Below, piece after piece: positions 8,969 to 20,742 of a stretch of DNA of 64,000 bases. Position 1 is the first letter of the stretch. Each line of letters starts with the position of its first letter. This DNA comes from Mayamaea pseudoterrestris (lineage: Eukaryota > Bacillariophyta > Bacillariophyceae > Sellaphorales > Sellaphoraceae). The notes beneath the pieces were generated by a model that saw nothing but the letters and a program-made list of their open reading frames with translations, did not search any database and was not told where the DNA came from. The stretch is taken from assembly GCA_027923505.1 (NCBI GenBank), contig BROI01000015.1:186001-250000 (forward strand), written 5' to 3'. The translations under genes and the position numbers were made by a program.

Positions 8969-11062
8969 CTACACACCCATGCCGCCGACTCCAGCCTTGA
9001 AGGCTTGCTTTTCTCGCACTTTCTGTGCCACCTTTAATATGCTTCGTAGCTGCTTCACATTCAGTGACTGTTTCTTGCTTGGTTGCAGTTGATGCGAAGT
9101 GCTTTCGCCATAATCAATCGAACTGTGAAGCAACTCAATGAAGGAGTCCAGTCGCTAGAAGCGCGGGAAAGGTTACAGTGTCAGTGAAGTCTCAGAATGC
9201 TTGCAATAGCAGTATAATCTGGTATGCTTACTCACATCAAGGGATCCACCAATCTCTTTCACTATCATACTATTCGTTTCGTCGGGGGCGACTTTTAAAC
9301 AATATGCCAATAGTCGAAGGTTCGAGCCCTTTTCGTCCTGCCCGAAAGCTCCCTCTGCCTTAATGCGATTACGCAGCAACGTCAAAAGCAGCAGAAGCTT
9401 TTCAGGTGCTGACTCAGGTAAAGCAGCTTCCGGTGCTGAAGCAGCTTTTGTTCTCCGGTACTCGTCCTGCAACATTTTTTTAACATTTGGATTGTTGGGG
9501 TCGAGGCTTTCGATTCGATCTCCGTCCTCCATCGATACCGTCCAAAGCTGGTTAACAGAATCAAGCTGATCAATTGCGTCCACTCTTGCTTCCATGGCAT
9601 TGGCCCGATCAGTGACTAATTGCTCAACTCGCTTCTCCTGCTGTCGAATAGCATCATTCAAATAATCCAACAGCGAATCGTTCAGCTCGCCCGCAGCATC
9701 GCTCGTATCGTCGCTCGATCGCGTCATACTCGACAAGCACATATCCAAGCCCTCCACGCCTTCCGAGACCAGCTTGTCAAGTAAAAGTGTCGTGGTCTCA
9801 CGTGCAATGCGCCGCACTTCAGCGCGTCGATAGCCCTCTAAAAAAGCTCGCACCTTGGACAGTTCCTTATAGTGTCCGCCACCTTTTTCCAGATCGTCAC
9901 CCGCCATGCCATCGAGACCGATCGCTTGTATTTCGAATTGTTTCAGCACTTCCTGCAACACTTGCCCTCGATCCATGCGCAGAGCTTGGGAGGCTGCCGA
10001 AAGCACCTGCGTCGATACCTTGTTTGGTTGGAATCCAATGGGTCCCTGCAAGATATTTGAAAGTTTCGGAACACGCTTCTCCACTTCATCGTCATCGAAA
10101 TATTCATCGTCCATTTGTTCCGAGTATGCCGCAAGACCCGTCATGCACAGGAGCGAATCTACCAATTCGACAACCATGCCATGCGCGCGAGCAGCTTGCT
10201 CGTCGGATGCCTTGCCCCGACTCGATGCTGCCGCGTCCCATGGTTGGTCCCCACTATTACCCGAGCCGGCCGTCGAAAGTAGGCTATCCATAGCTTGTGA
10301 TGCTGCACCTGGCTGTGCTGCGGCTATGCCCGTCATGTCATTTTGATCCGTCGTCGAGTATACAGTGACGCTGCGTTCGCCCTTTTCATTTGGTTCCGAT
10401 AATGGAATTGGCGGTGCAGTAATCTGTTCGTTGGTGATCATGGCAACACCTTGTTTCTGTTTTAGTTCGTTTGGTTTTATCTCCTCTTGCTGTGACTTTG
10501 GCATAGGATAGTAAAAGATTGGTTCGTCTTCCTCTTCGTAATTATTGTCGTCTAGAGCACCATTGATGATTTCATATCTCTCCTTGGAATCTTCGGAGCC
10601 TTCTTCTACGCGCTGCTTTCGTTCCAGTATTCTTTGATGTTCCAATACTGCGTTTTGTTGTGCGAGCGCCCGAAGTCTTTCTAGCATATCGCGCTTAGTG
10701 CCCTTGGTTGAAAGCTGGAGACTGTTGCAGAGACTTTCGAGGTGCTCCTTGGTGACGGTTTGGAGAATGGTATCATCATCCATTATTTCTGTATCGGTGT
10801 CGCTTTTGCTTGTCGAATGTAAAAATTGAGGCATGCGGCTGCTAAAAGTCGGATGATTACTAAGTGAATCATGCGCAATTCGTTGACGCTGCATCAAAGG
10901 ATTCGTCGTCAACAGAAACGCCGATGCCAGTAGGAAGGGTTTCTGTGAATCGTATGTCGCTATTGTTACGAATAACAGTGTGAATTGCCGCCTTGTTAAT
11001 CGCATCTTTGCTATAACCGGGACGATCGAAAGATGTTTGATCTTTTTATTTTTGTCTGCCAT
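8969..11062 (-). CDS. Plastid-targeted SAP-domain protein (two exons)
   Basis: Exon 1 is 9236-11062 and exon 2 is 8969-9154, with an 81-nt intron (GTGAGT...TTCTAG) in phase 0; about 670 aa. A second Met at about 11005 (MRLTRRQF) would give a presequence with a plastid-type cleavage site (ASA|FLLTT), and this start is preferred. A SAP-like helix-extended loop-helix lies near residues 100-135 (TKEHLESLCNSLQLSTKGTK...MLERLRAL); SAP motifs bind DNA or RNA. The rest is acidic and helical, with a coiled-coil-like segment (QQEKRVEQLVTDRANAMEAR). The last exon is basic and ends GVGGMGV. In plastids SAP proteins are known in nucleoids and transcription complexes, so a nucleoid or RNA role is a fair inference. 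The gene is divergent to asparagine synthetase. Confidence 0.6.
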
Positions 11063-11322
11063 CTTCGTTGGCTCTCCTCGACGCGATGCGCGACATCTGG
11101 AGTGCCGGTTGAAGTCGCAAGCGACAGCTCCTCACAGCCGCACCTTGGAGGCGCGGCGCTTGTGGTGCCGATCAAGAAGTTGTGTGACGACCGACCGAGG
11201 GATCGGAAACCAAGCAAACGTCCAGACTCATTCAAGCAGAGGGACTTGCACACTTTCAAGACTCGTCTTGATCCGTATTGAGAAGACACAAATAATTCAA
11301 ACGATCACAATAGCCAGTAACT

Positions 11323-13233
11323 ATGTGTGGAATCTTCGCCATCTTTTCGTCAAGTCTGTCAGAGTCTGACTTGCGCCGCCAACTGATCCACTGCTCGTCC
11401 CGCCTTCGTCATCGCGGACCTGATTGGTCCGGCTACAAGGTTATTGAGGCAGATCTTGCTATGGATGTTCCTCATCCTCATGGCATTGCGCATGAACGCC
11501 TTGCAATCATGGATCCAGAGTCTGGTTCGCAACCGCTTGTTTCGGCGGACGAGTCTGTCATTGTCGCGGCCAATGGAGAAATTTACAACTACAAGGAACT
11601 CTACACGTCGCTAGACAAGGAGTATCATCCAAAGACTGGATCTGATTGCGAGGTTATTCTTCCCTTGTACGAGCAGTATGGATACAACGTGGACCTTTGC
11701 AAGCAACTTCGTGGCATGTTTAGTTTCATTCTGTACGACCGCAAGACGGACTCCTTTGTCGTTGCTCGCGATCACATGGGAATTACACCACTTTACATTG
11801 GTTGGGGTAATGATGGTTCCATTTATGTCTCATCTGAGCTCAAGAGTCTTGTCGGCGAGTGCAGCAAGTTTCAGTGCTTTCCGCCTGGGCACTTGTATTC
11901 CAATAAGGGAGAAAATGCGGGCAAGTTTGTTCGATGGTATACTCCTACGTGGGCTCCGGAAATGAAGCCCGGCGTGCCCTTGCCGCAGGAGCCATACAAT
12001 GCGGTAAGTTATGCAGCAGTATTCTTATCAGTAGCAGCTTGTTGCGAAGAATCTTGTATATTGAGTGCATCTTGCATTTACTAACTGCTTTGCCCTCTCA
12101 CCTTATAAACGTTACAGGAAGTCTTGCGCAACGCCTTTGAGCGCTCAGTGATTCGACGCATGATGTCGGATGTTCCATGGGGTGTCCTTCTCTCGGGTGG
12201 TCTCGATTCCTCACTAGTGGCTGCTATTTGCGCACGCCATGTTGGCCGCCGGTCGGCTTCATTCCCCAAGCTCCATTCCTTCACCATTGGTTTAGAGGGA
12301 TCGCCCGACATTATTGCGGCCAAACGCGTCGCCGAGTTTCTCGGGACGACGCACCACTCGTACACGTATACGATTGAGGAAGGTGCCGATGCTGTCCGTG
12401 ATGTCATTCGCAGCATTGAAACGTACGATGTGACTACAATTCGAGCGTCCGTCCCAATGTACTTGATGGCACGCAAGATTAAGGCTATGGGCATCAAGAT
12501 GGTACTCAGTGGGGAGGGCGCGGATGAAGTTTTTGGAGGGTATTTGTACTTCCACAAGGCACCCAATGCACAGGAATTTATGGATGAGACGGTCGACAAG
12601 CTGAGTCGCCTCTACATGTACGATTGCCTTCGTTGCAACAAGGCCATGAGTGCTTGGGGAGTGGAGCCACGCGTTCCATTCCTCGATGATGATTTTTTAA
12701 GCGTCGCCATGACCTTGAACCCTGAAGACAAAATGATTAGAACGGGTCCCAGCGTCAGCAAGGAGGATCGACGCATCGAAAAATGGGCTATTCGCAAAGC
12801 GTTCGACACTCCCGATGATCCATACTTGCCCAACGATATTTTGTGGAGACAGAAAGAACAGTTTAGTGATGGAGTCGGCTACGGCTGGATTGATCATCTG
12901 AAAGAGCTGGCTGAGCGCGAGATTTCGGACAAAATGTTTGCAAGTGCCGCTAATCGATTCCCGTACAACACTCCTGCCACGAAGGAAGGCTACAGGTATC
13001 GAATGATATTTGAGGAAATTTTTCCAGGCGAAGCGGCAGAGCGCACCGTGCCGGGAGGGAAGTCCATTGCCTGCTCAACGGAGCGAGCCATGCAGTGGGA
13101 CGAATCGTTTAGCCGACGCAGCGACCCAAGTGGCAGAGCTGCTGGTGTACACGAGGCTGCCTATGAGCAGGATTTTGATGGTGCCCCTACCAATGGAAAT
13201 TCCGAGCCCGCGGCGAAGAAGCCCAAGGTGTAA
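11323..13233 (+). CDS. Asparagine synthetase, glutamine-hydrolysing (two exons)
   Basis: Exon 1 is 11323-12003 and exon 2 is 12118-13233. The 114-nt intron (gtaagt...ttacag) is in phase 0 and the protein is 598 aa. The enzyme makes asparagine from aspartate, glutamine and ATP. The N-terminal glutaminase domain starts MCGIF, with Cys2 as the nucleophile, followed by RHRGPDWSG and NGEIYNY. The synthetase domain has the ATP pyrophosphatase loop LLSGGLDSSLV and later SGEGADEVFGGY. The C-terminal end (VPGGKSIACSTERAMQWD) is as in class-B enzymes, and the length is near the family norm. There is no targeting signal, so a cytosolic enzyme is expected. The start is fixed because Cys2 must be exposed by Met removal. 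Confidence 0.95.
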
Positions 13234-13316
13234 AGACACGAAAAGAACAGTGTGCGATTGGAACCACGTTGACTCGAGCAATAGCACGCACGATTCAAGC
13301 GTTTAATGTTAACATG

Positions 13317-14534
13317 TTAAATTAGCGTGTAAAGGGCGTACTCAAGGTAGAATAGATCCCAAATATGCTTGTAGTACCGCTTGATCGATCCGGTGGATTC
13401 AGGATCGAACTGGCGATACCGCCATATAAGCATGCAAGCCAGCGTCCCGTGACCGCCAATCATGGCAAGGGAGTTGAAGGTTCCTGACCTAGCAAGCGCC
13501 CCATTTGCGACTGCTTGAAGATAGTTGGCAAGAAGACAAAATGTCGCTCCCTTGGCAATGCGAGGGACGCCGACTTTAGTTGCGAACGTTTCGATTTCAA
13601 AGGCCTGGATGGGAAAGCAAAAGAGGTAAGTTTTTCAATCATTGCCTATCCCCACACGCACAAATCCGTTCCGCACCTTGTCTCCTTCAATATCGGGCAA
13701 GTCTTTTGTGACTGCAATGACTGTAGCAAAGATAGTCATGAATCTCGCAATGAAGGCTACTTTTGGTGACCAGGAAAAGGATGCGCCAACAGCATCCTTT
13801 ACGGCATAGTAAATGCCAAAGTTGAGCAAAAATCCTCGCACCGTCGCAATCGTGAGACCTGCAAGAATAGGGTTTCGCTTCGTTCGAATTGGAGGCACTG
13901 AATATATCCCGCCAAGTACAATTCCCATGGCGTAAAGCTTAAAGAGCAGGGAAGGAAAGTTTTGGTAAACAAGCAAGGGCCCCACCAAGCCTGACAATGC
14001 CACCACAATCCAAGCGAATCGCTTTGTCATTTCTCCACTTGCTACTGGGAGAAACGGTTTATTCAATAGATCGATGTCCTTGTCAAAGATCTGATTAATG
14101 CCAACAATGAACGCATTTCCCAACAATAAAGCCAACATGCCAATCAACGCTCTTGGCAACATGAAGCCCCAGTTGGCATTCTGAATGGCACCCGGCGTGT
14201 CGATGAGCGCACGAGTTGTTCCAGCAATGGATGCAAGAATGGTGCCGCGAATCGTATGTGGTCGCGTAAACTTGTAGAGGGCCCGCAGTCTGGCCTTTAT
14301 GGATCCTGCCTGTGCATCGGATCGCGCCTTGGCAATGGCGTCGGGGTCAAAGTCACCTTCCACAGACATGCACAAGGCGGTCTTCGTTAGTAGATTGCTT
14401 TTCATTAGTAAATCAGGTGCATTCAATAGTGGCGTCGATAAAGTTGCTTGGGTTAAATGATGGTTTGTAGTAGCAGGAGCAAAAGCATGAACCGTCGTGA
14501 TGATCACGCATACCACAAACAGGAGGATGCGCAT
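13317..14534 (-). CDS. HST: Homogentisate solanesyltransferase, plastid (two exons)
   Basis: Exon 1 is 13677-14534 and exon 2 is 13317-13604, with a 72-nt intron (GTGCGG...ATCCAG) in phase 0; about 381 aa. The enzyme joins a solanesyl chain to homogentisate with loss of CO2, the first committed step to plastoquinone. The presequence ends VHA|FAP, the classic plastid cleavage motif. RPHTIRGT is the form typical of the solanesyl enzyme rather than the phytyl one. The Asp-rich prenyl-diphosphate motifs NQIFDKDID and KDLPDIEGD are both intact, and IYSVPPIR and [10 protein letters not shown] are also conserved. Exon 2 supplies the last membrane helices and the terminal WDLFYLEY stretch. About eight or nine membrane helices are expected in the plastid envelope. 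An upstream in-frame ATG at 14555 is possible but would blur the signal peptide. Confidence 0.9.
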
Positions 14535-15150
14535 GGGGCACTCGTAGTTTACCACAGACTAGTGATGTTCCTTGCAGCTTGCGAGATGTTTGCGTGATGG
14601 TGTACTAGTTGGTGATCTTTTTGTCTGACTTGGTCGTCGAATGGTGATGATGCTTCAATGCTTTGATGGACGCACTCGGCGTTTTGCGTAGCAGTCACTA
14701 TTGCGTGAGTCGTAGTGTGACACGGAGTGGCACTGACTGATGTTACTGAGTTGCATTGCCTTATTTCCGTGCGATTCATTGTCAAAGTTTCAATCGCCAA
14801 AGCGATTAGTCTTGTGTTGAAGACTCAAATTTGTCTTTTTACGGAACAATAGCTAAAGGTCGTATTTTACACGTAGGTATTACCGACTGAACGATTGAGT
14901 AGCAAAGCAGAGGTGCGGGTGATAGGTATGGAGTATGGACGCACACGCAACTGCCTGGGACTCAATTTCAAATGGCTGCCTCAACGCAGCAATCACCCAC
15001 GACAGGATGATTTATGATACTGTCCACGACGAGGAGAGGCAGATTGAGGCGTATTTCGATAGTTTCGAATGGAACACAACTTCGCTAGATCAATGAGCAA
15101 CACTGATGGAACGAATCACCAACTGAAGAATTGAGTGCTGCAGCAGCACC
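14535..15150. other. Intergenic region between divergent genes
   Basis: About 600 bp upstream of both the prenyltransferase and the coiled-coil gene. It should contain both promoters. A short minus-strand frame at 14549-14800 has no coding character. I see no repeat or RNA gene. Confidence 0.4.
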
Positions 15151-16407
15151 ATGATTGTCGCTCAAGAACAGACCCTTCGTCAGCCACCGGCAATTTGGAA
15201 GCAAGAGTCATGGACGAGCCATATGGAGCCAGAGCGAGATCATCCCGGTGTTGAACCTGAGCAACCTATTCATCGCTTTTCCATTTGCAAGGAAACGCTA
15301 GACATGCTACCAACAATCAAGGGCGTTCGCATTCCAACACCAATCTTTAACTTTACTGACGATAACATGTCTGCCGTTTTGGAGGTGGTCAATAGTGATG
15401 GCTGGTCCTCGGATGAAGACTCGAGAACGTCAACGACTCCGGTTATGATGCAGGACAGCATTCGAGCCATTCGCGATGAAACGATGCGAATGGAATCTAT
15501 CCTGGCGCTCGACAAGCTAGACACACTTATGAATGAACTACAAGTGATCAAGCGAGAACTTGCTAGTAGAAATGCTGAAATGAGTGAGCAGCGAGAATTG
15601 ATTAAGCTCAAAGAGAATCGAATTGCCATGCTTGAGTTGGAGCGCGACCTTTACAAGGCTGACAATACCAAGCTTAAGCAAGATTTACAAAGCATCTTGT
15701 CACAGCTGCAGGCATCAAGCGAGGTGTCTTCCCTGACGGACATGTACTCGCTCTCTAGTTCGGATCGATCTGTAAATTTTGATCATTTTGAGATTGCTTC
15801 CGTGACTCACGACGCGTCGAATGGTGGGCCGTCCTTGTCGGACCAAAGCTTCTCACCAGAGACCTACCACGCTCGGAGGGAAACCGAATTCTCGCCCCGA
15901 AGCATGGCGCGGTATATGGCCATGTCTGATTACAGTGCCAAGTCGCAAAACTATGAGAAGATGTGCTCGACGAACAAGCTACGCCAATCATGCTCGCGCC
16001 TCCTGCTCAAACTTGTCATGCAGCGCCAAGCTGCTAGTAGCACCACAACGCTGCTCCCACCATGCTCACTTAGCGGCTCGAGCTTGCAAACTTGGTCATG
16101 CATGAGCGAGGGGTCATCGGTCGAGTCGCAAGTGCGTCACTTGCATGGACGATTGAAGAGCAGCATGGATTTATGCCACGAACTTCGGAAGCGACTTGCT
16201 CTGGTTGGTCACTACTATGAAAAGCTAGTCCAGCGACTCCAAAATCGTCTGGCGAGTGTCACTAGTGACAAGAAACAGATTGAGGCAGACCTTGTCCTTC
16301 AGTTGTCTTCTACTGGCATGGGCAAGCAGCACGCCTTTCGCATCCTCGAGGCAAAGCTTGGAGAAAAGGAAGCTGTTATTGGTAATTATGTGCGGAACAG
16401 CAAGTAG
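15151..16407 (+). CDS. Hypothetical coiled-coil protein
   Basis: This is a 418-aa protein with two predicted coiled-coil regions. The first is long and near residues 108-195 (LDKLDTLMNELQVIKREL, then KLKENRIAMLELERDLYK). The second is near residues 330-385 (RLKSSMDLCHELRKRLAL, then YEKLVQRLQNRLASV). The stretch between them is Ser-rich and probably disordered. There is no membrane span or targeting signal. Such an architecture suits a cytoskeletal, centrosomal or scaffold protein, but no family is recognised. The ATG at 15151 is the first in frame; an upstream non-coding or short coding exon cannot be excluded. Confidence 0.6.
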   Translation: MIVAQEQTLRQPPAIWKQESWTSHMEPERDHPGVEPEQPIHRFSICKETLDMLPTIKGVRIPTPIFNFTDDNMSAVLEVVNSDGWSSDEDSRTSTTPVMMQDSIRAIRDETMRMESILALDKLDTLMNELQVIKRELASRNAEMSEQRELIKLKENRIAMLELERDLYKADNTKLKQDLQSILSQLQASSEVSSLTDMYSLSSSDRSVNFDHFEIASVTHDASNGGPSLSDQSFSPETYHARRETEFSPRSMARYMAMSDYSAKSQNYEKMCSTNKLRQSCSRLLLKLVMQRQAASSTTTLLPPCSLSGSSLQTWSCMSEGSSVESQVRHLHGRLKSSMDLCHELRKRLALVGHYYEKLVQRLQNRLASVTSDKKQIEADLVLQLSSTGMGKQHAFRILEAKLGEKEAVIGNYVRNSK

Positions 16408-16694
16408 TTTTTGCAGCATTTGATTGAACTAAAAAAGAATTATTTTGCTTCAGCATGCTTGGGCATACTCCAGTACATGATACATATAGCTAAAACACCT
16501 CGTTACGCGTGGAGTAATCTTCCATAAGTCATATCGGTATTGGAACGTCACACGCAACAAAGTCGCTTCTCTCACCATGATGTTATGATGGGCGAGAGGC
16601 CATCAGTTGCAATTGTAAGTCACGCTGTACAAAGTGAGCAGATATCAAGTCACTTTCCTGATAATCATCATAACAGTTAAAGCAACTTCCAATC

Positions 16695-17186
16695 ATGCGA
16701 TCCACTTTTAAAGTCATTTCATTCATCTTGCTGTTTGGCGTAGGACGGGCCTTCGTCATCCATAATCCTGTTGCCAAGTTGAAGCATTCTTCCTCGGTCG
16801 TGTACGCTGGAATGGCTTCCCCGGAAGTGGAAACAAAGACCAAGGTGAAGCAAGAGACAAAAACTCGCCAAAAGGTCTACCACAAGGAGACTGTCCGAAC
16901 GGGTGACCCGGTCAGTCGTCGAGACGAAGAATTCGAAGACCCTCCTATGTTTACATTAATGTTACTTGGAGACGACGGGTACGATAAGGAACATGTTATA
17001 CTGCGTATGTGCTCCGTTCTTGAAGATTTGGATGAAGATCGAGCGATGGAAGTTTTCCAACAGGCTCAGGCGAGCGGCAAAGCAATGGCTGGAATCTATC
17101 CGTTTGAGAAGGCGGAGCTTTACAAAGAACAATTGCTTCGCTCCACTCCAATGATATTTGCAGACATGGTTGAGGATAAAAATTAG
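16695..17186 (+). CDS. ClpS-like plastid protein
   Basis: The 163-aa protein begins with a signal peptide cut before phenylalanine (GRA|FVIHN), so plastid import is likely. A basic Lys/Thr-rich linker follows (residues 45-75), then about 70 residues that align with the ClpS fold: PPMFTLMLLGDD, a helix ending VFQQAQASGKAMAGIY, then EKAELYKEQL. ClpS hands N-degron substrates to the Clp protease. The two acidic residues of the NDD motif are kept, but its Asn is Gly here. The His that reads the substrate N-terminus (in the VHYQGKA segment of E. coli ClpS) is not seen. The protein may therefore be a Clp adaptor with another substrate type or a ClpS-derived regulator. No intron is needed. Confidence 0.68.
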   Translation: MRSTFKVISFILLFGVGRAFVIHNPVAKLKHSSSVVYAGMASPEVETKTKVKQETKTRQKVYHKETVRTGDPVSRRDEEFEDPPMFTLMLLGDDGYDKEHVILRMCSVLEDLDEDRAMEVFQQAQASGKAMAGIYPFEKAELYKEQLLRSTPMIFADMVEDKN

Positions 17187-17254
17187 ATAGTTTGTTTAAC
17201 CTGTGAAATTATAAAGAGTTGGTGTGTATATGTCCGCAGCGGTAACGAGCAGTA

Positions 17255-20200
17255 CTATTGGTGATCTGCTTCGATGTCGATCGAGGGTTCCCTAGAAGCA
17301 GGCTTCCGCCGAAAGGCCCTCCTACTGCTGGCTGCCGGACGCGATGGATCAGCTGGAGAATCAACAGATCCTTCGTCTCCGCTGTCGACCGTCTTGCCCA
17401 TTGCTCCCATCAGTGGCGCCATCTCCACGTCCGACCGTCTGCGTTGGCCGGGGTTGATGCCAAGCTTTTGCATCATATAGTACGTGTAGCCACCTTGAAT
17501 GAATACTGTGAACATTATGCACGCCGAGGTCATGGCTTTCATCTCAGGCTTTAGACGAGTACCTTCACCAGTAACCGTATCATATAGAGGAACGTGCTCG
17601 ACCAAGGCAAAGCTCATGGCACCTCGCAAGCCTGCAAACCAAAGCACAATCTGCATGCGCTTGTCGATTATGACACCTGTCTGCTGAGCTCCTTTCGACA
17701 CAGATTGGCTGTGGCAACTCATTCGACTGTGTTGTATGCGGGTGATAAAGTTAGCACAGTGGCTCAAGGTAGGGATCATTAGTCCGCGGCTGGCACTGCA
17801 GGCAGCAATTGCAATGATGGTGTGAAAAAAATTCCAGTGGTAGCGATGACTAAAGAGAAAGAGACCGAGATAGGCAAATATTGCTGTCTCCATCGTCGTC
17901 GATATAATCTCTGTGACAAACCCTATATGCTGACGAGCTTCGTGGGACAGTAGTCCTTCCGGTGAAAATATAGCTGGTCGGCCTGCTTTAAAGTTGCCAT
18001 TATTTTTGCTCATGCTGGCGCCGTGCTCGTCCAGTTCGTCAGCCGTTGGAACTGGTGGCTTTTGTCCGATAATGTGGACGTCCATGACAAAACCGACAGC
18101 GCTAAGAATAAACAAGATCGTGACACGTGAGACAGATTGGTACCAACCGTCTTTCACACAATCAAACAAGTTATAATAAACGTACACTGCCGCAACGATT
18201 CCAGACCACCCGATGCCATCGCAGACATAGTACGGGAGAAGAGCCCAGCAGCAAAACATGAAGACTTCAACAAGGGGTGTCTGACATCCGTGGAATACCC
18301 AGTAATATGCCGTAGCAAGGTAACCGCTGGCAATTCCAACCAGGAGCGAACCAAAAGCGACAATCACAAAATGTACCGATGCTGCAACAATTGATTCCTT
18401 GTCAATAATCAAAGTTTCGTCCATGAAATGTACCAATGTATTGAAGAGGACAATAGCGACTCCATCATTCAGAAGCGACTCGCCGAAAATAACCACGTAT
18501 ATTGTATCAGTGTCCGACATGCCCATGTTGCTCAGAACGGAAAGCACCGCGATGGGGTCGATAGATGATATGAGAGCGCCGAATGTGAGCGATTCCACGT
18601 AGGGAATCGGAGTGCAGACGCGCGAGAACAGGGTGGTGCCGTGGTGTACCACAAAAGCAGTCAAAGCGGTGGACATCAGCGTGCCAATGACAGCATACAA
18701 AATAATGGGTACGATATGTCGATTGAACGCCCGCTTATCAATGCTCAGCGCCGCTTCGAAGATGATGGGGGGTACCAAAATGCGCAGAAACCAGTTTCCA
18801 TCAAACGAAAAATCATGATGAGGAAGATACAATATTATATACCCACTCAAGACTGTGGACGGAAAGAAATGGTGAGATAAATTGATCGCAAGATGACATA
18901 TTGCACCAATTCAATTACTCACCGCCAACGATGATGCAACCTGCAGCCTCTGGCAACCACAATACTTTAAAATGTCGAATCAAGCTCTTCACCATTCCGC
19001 AAAAGGCCATGACAAAGACGACAAAGAAAAGGCGTCCGTCTGAAATGTCTTCCTCCTCGTCTTTGCTGCAATTCTCATGGTAGACATTTAAAATCGAGGC
19101 GCAGCAAGTCCGAGCTTCAATCGAGGTTGGATCATTCAATAACGCATTTACTGCAGCACTAGTGTCTGAAAGCGCCTTGGACGATTTCGCCGCGTCATCG
19201 CGCGCTTCGGCTGCATGCTTGGACAAGGATTGGTTGACAGCCTTCTCGATTGTTCCATCGCTTTGATGAATCATCAACATTTCGCCCGCAACCTTTTCGG
19301 AAATGTGTTGATTCGTTGTGGGAATATCCAAGGATGGTGGCGGTGGTTTGATGACATTGGATGTATTCGTTAACGAAACCGGCTGAGGCTCAGAGTCTGT
19401 TACGTCGTCGGGGGTCTCGTCTGTCGCCTCCTCTTGCTCCAGCCGCCTTCGTCGCCATTGCTTCTGTACGTCTTGTCGAAATAAAGAGTCGATATTTTGT
19501 TCAACGAGGCAAACAGCGTCGTCATACGCATTCACAATCTCCTCATCGGCAAAAAAGAAGACCGGCTTTTGGCCAAACACGTAGTTGGTAATTCGATCAT
19601 ATAGTCTGCGTGTACGAAACAGAAGCAGTCGTGCCCTGTTCGCGTACTGTATCTTGTCCGCAAACCTTCTATAAAGCACAAGCGTCCGATGCCCTTCTTC
19701 GCCCGTGTTATCATTGCTGCAAGTCTTGTCAAATGCCTTTTTCAATCCTTCACATTCATCCTTGGCGTCAGTCGCGTTAATGACAAAATTGACAACCGAC
19801 TTGCGGCAGAGCAGCGAGTCGGCAGCATGTAGCGTGGTTGTTGATGCCGCACCAGGGACCTTGTCATCCTTGAAGTGTTGGATCTCCGAAGGCGATTCGG
19901 CCACGGAGGCTGCTCGCTTGTCCTGTGCCACGTGCAATCCATGAGCGGGCGCAGCAACACCCACCATACGTTCAGCCGACATCTGCAGTTCGAGTTGCTC
20001 CAAAAGCGATTCAATCGTTTGATTTTCAGCCAAGGCAACTGGTGGACTGTCAACATCCCATAAATTTTGAATTGATGGTTGTTGTACTCTCTTGTTTGTT
20101 ATAAATTGTGATGACATGGTGGCGTGAGAGCCTTCGTCTTGCAGCGAAATGAAATAACAAAAGCCCAAGAAGCAAGTGGTTATCCCGAAAAGCAAAGCCT

Positions 20201-20375
20201 TTCGTCGTACTCGACACAGCATCGCTTGTGAACTCTGCTCCAGTACAGGTGTATCGGGGATGGTAATGTTGCTGGCAGTTACTCCCTCGGCAAAAGAAGC
20301 GGAAACGGCTCGTGCCGCAAGAGGTATGTCCGTCGATCCACCGATACTACCAGTTCCTCCCGGCGGATCATTCAT
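17255..20375 (-). CDS. Na+/H+ exchanger of the NHE/CPA1 family with long N-terminal extension (two exons)
   Basis: Exon 1 is 18923-20375 and exon 2 is 17255-18852. The 70-nt intron (GTGAGT...CCACAG) is in phase 1, giving about 1016 aa. The exchanger part starts near residue 440 and has the CPA1 motifs in order: ILVPPIIFEAAL, FGALISSIDPIAVLSVL, GESLLNDGVAIVLF (the Asn-Asp pair of electroneutral exchangers, near 613-614) and FAGLRGAMSFAL. It swaps Na+ or K+ for H+ across an endomembrane or the plasma membrane; the motifs recall the NHE8 group. Before it lies a 430-residue extension with one hydrophobic span near 58-77 and a Cys-containing, charged region. The tail after the last helix is short, Ser/Arg-rich and likely cytosolic. 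The split into two open frames is explained by the small intron. Confidence 0.88.
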
Positions 20376-20742
20376 AGTTACAATAGCGGCAATTGTGGAA
20401 TTTGCTTCACCTAGTCTTTGAGGGTGTACAAAGTGACCAACAGGTCTGATTGGAGAAAGAAGAGTTGGAATCGACGAAAGGGACGAATGGAACCATGCGG
20501 CGAGCGGCGAGCCGTTCGGTCACGTCGCATCGAATCCAAGGTCATTTCAGAAACGGTCAGACACGTCAAGGCGAGCGGGGCGAGCATGCAACGGCTCGTG
20601 TGGCGGCGCGGCGAGGCGCGACATCCGCGCATTGGAACGCAAGTCGCAAACCTTGACCGACCTTCTCCGTCAATCTCTTGCCTAAACCACGGTATATCCT
20701 CCAAGAATTCTTGTAGAGCATTTGTTTCATAAGACCTCCGTT
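20376..20742. other. Intergenic region between divergent genes
   Basis: About 370 bp lie between the starts of the exchanger and the kelch gene and should carry both promoters. Short open frames on both strands here have no coding character. No RNA gene or repeat is seen. Confidence 0.4.

Noticed and set aside
13515-13769. 84-aa plus-strand frame
   Set aside because: It overlaps both exons and the intron of the solanesyltransferase on the other strand.
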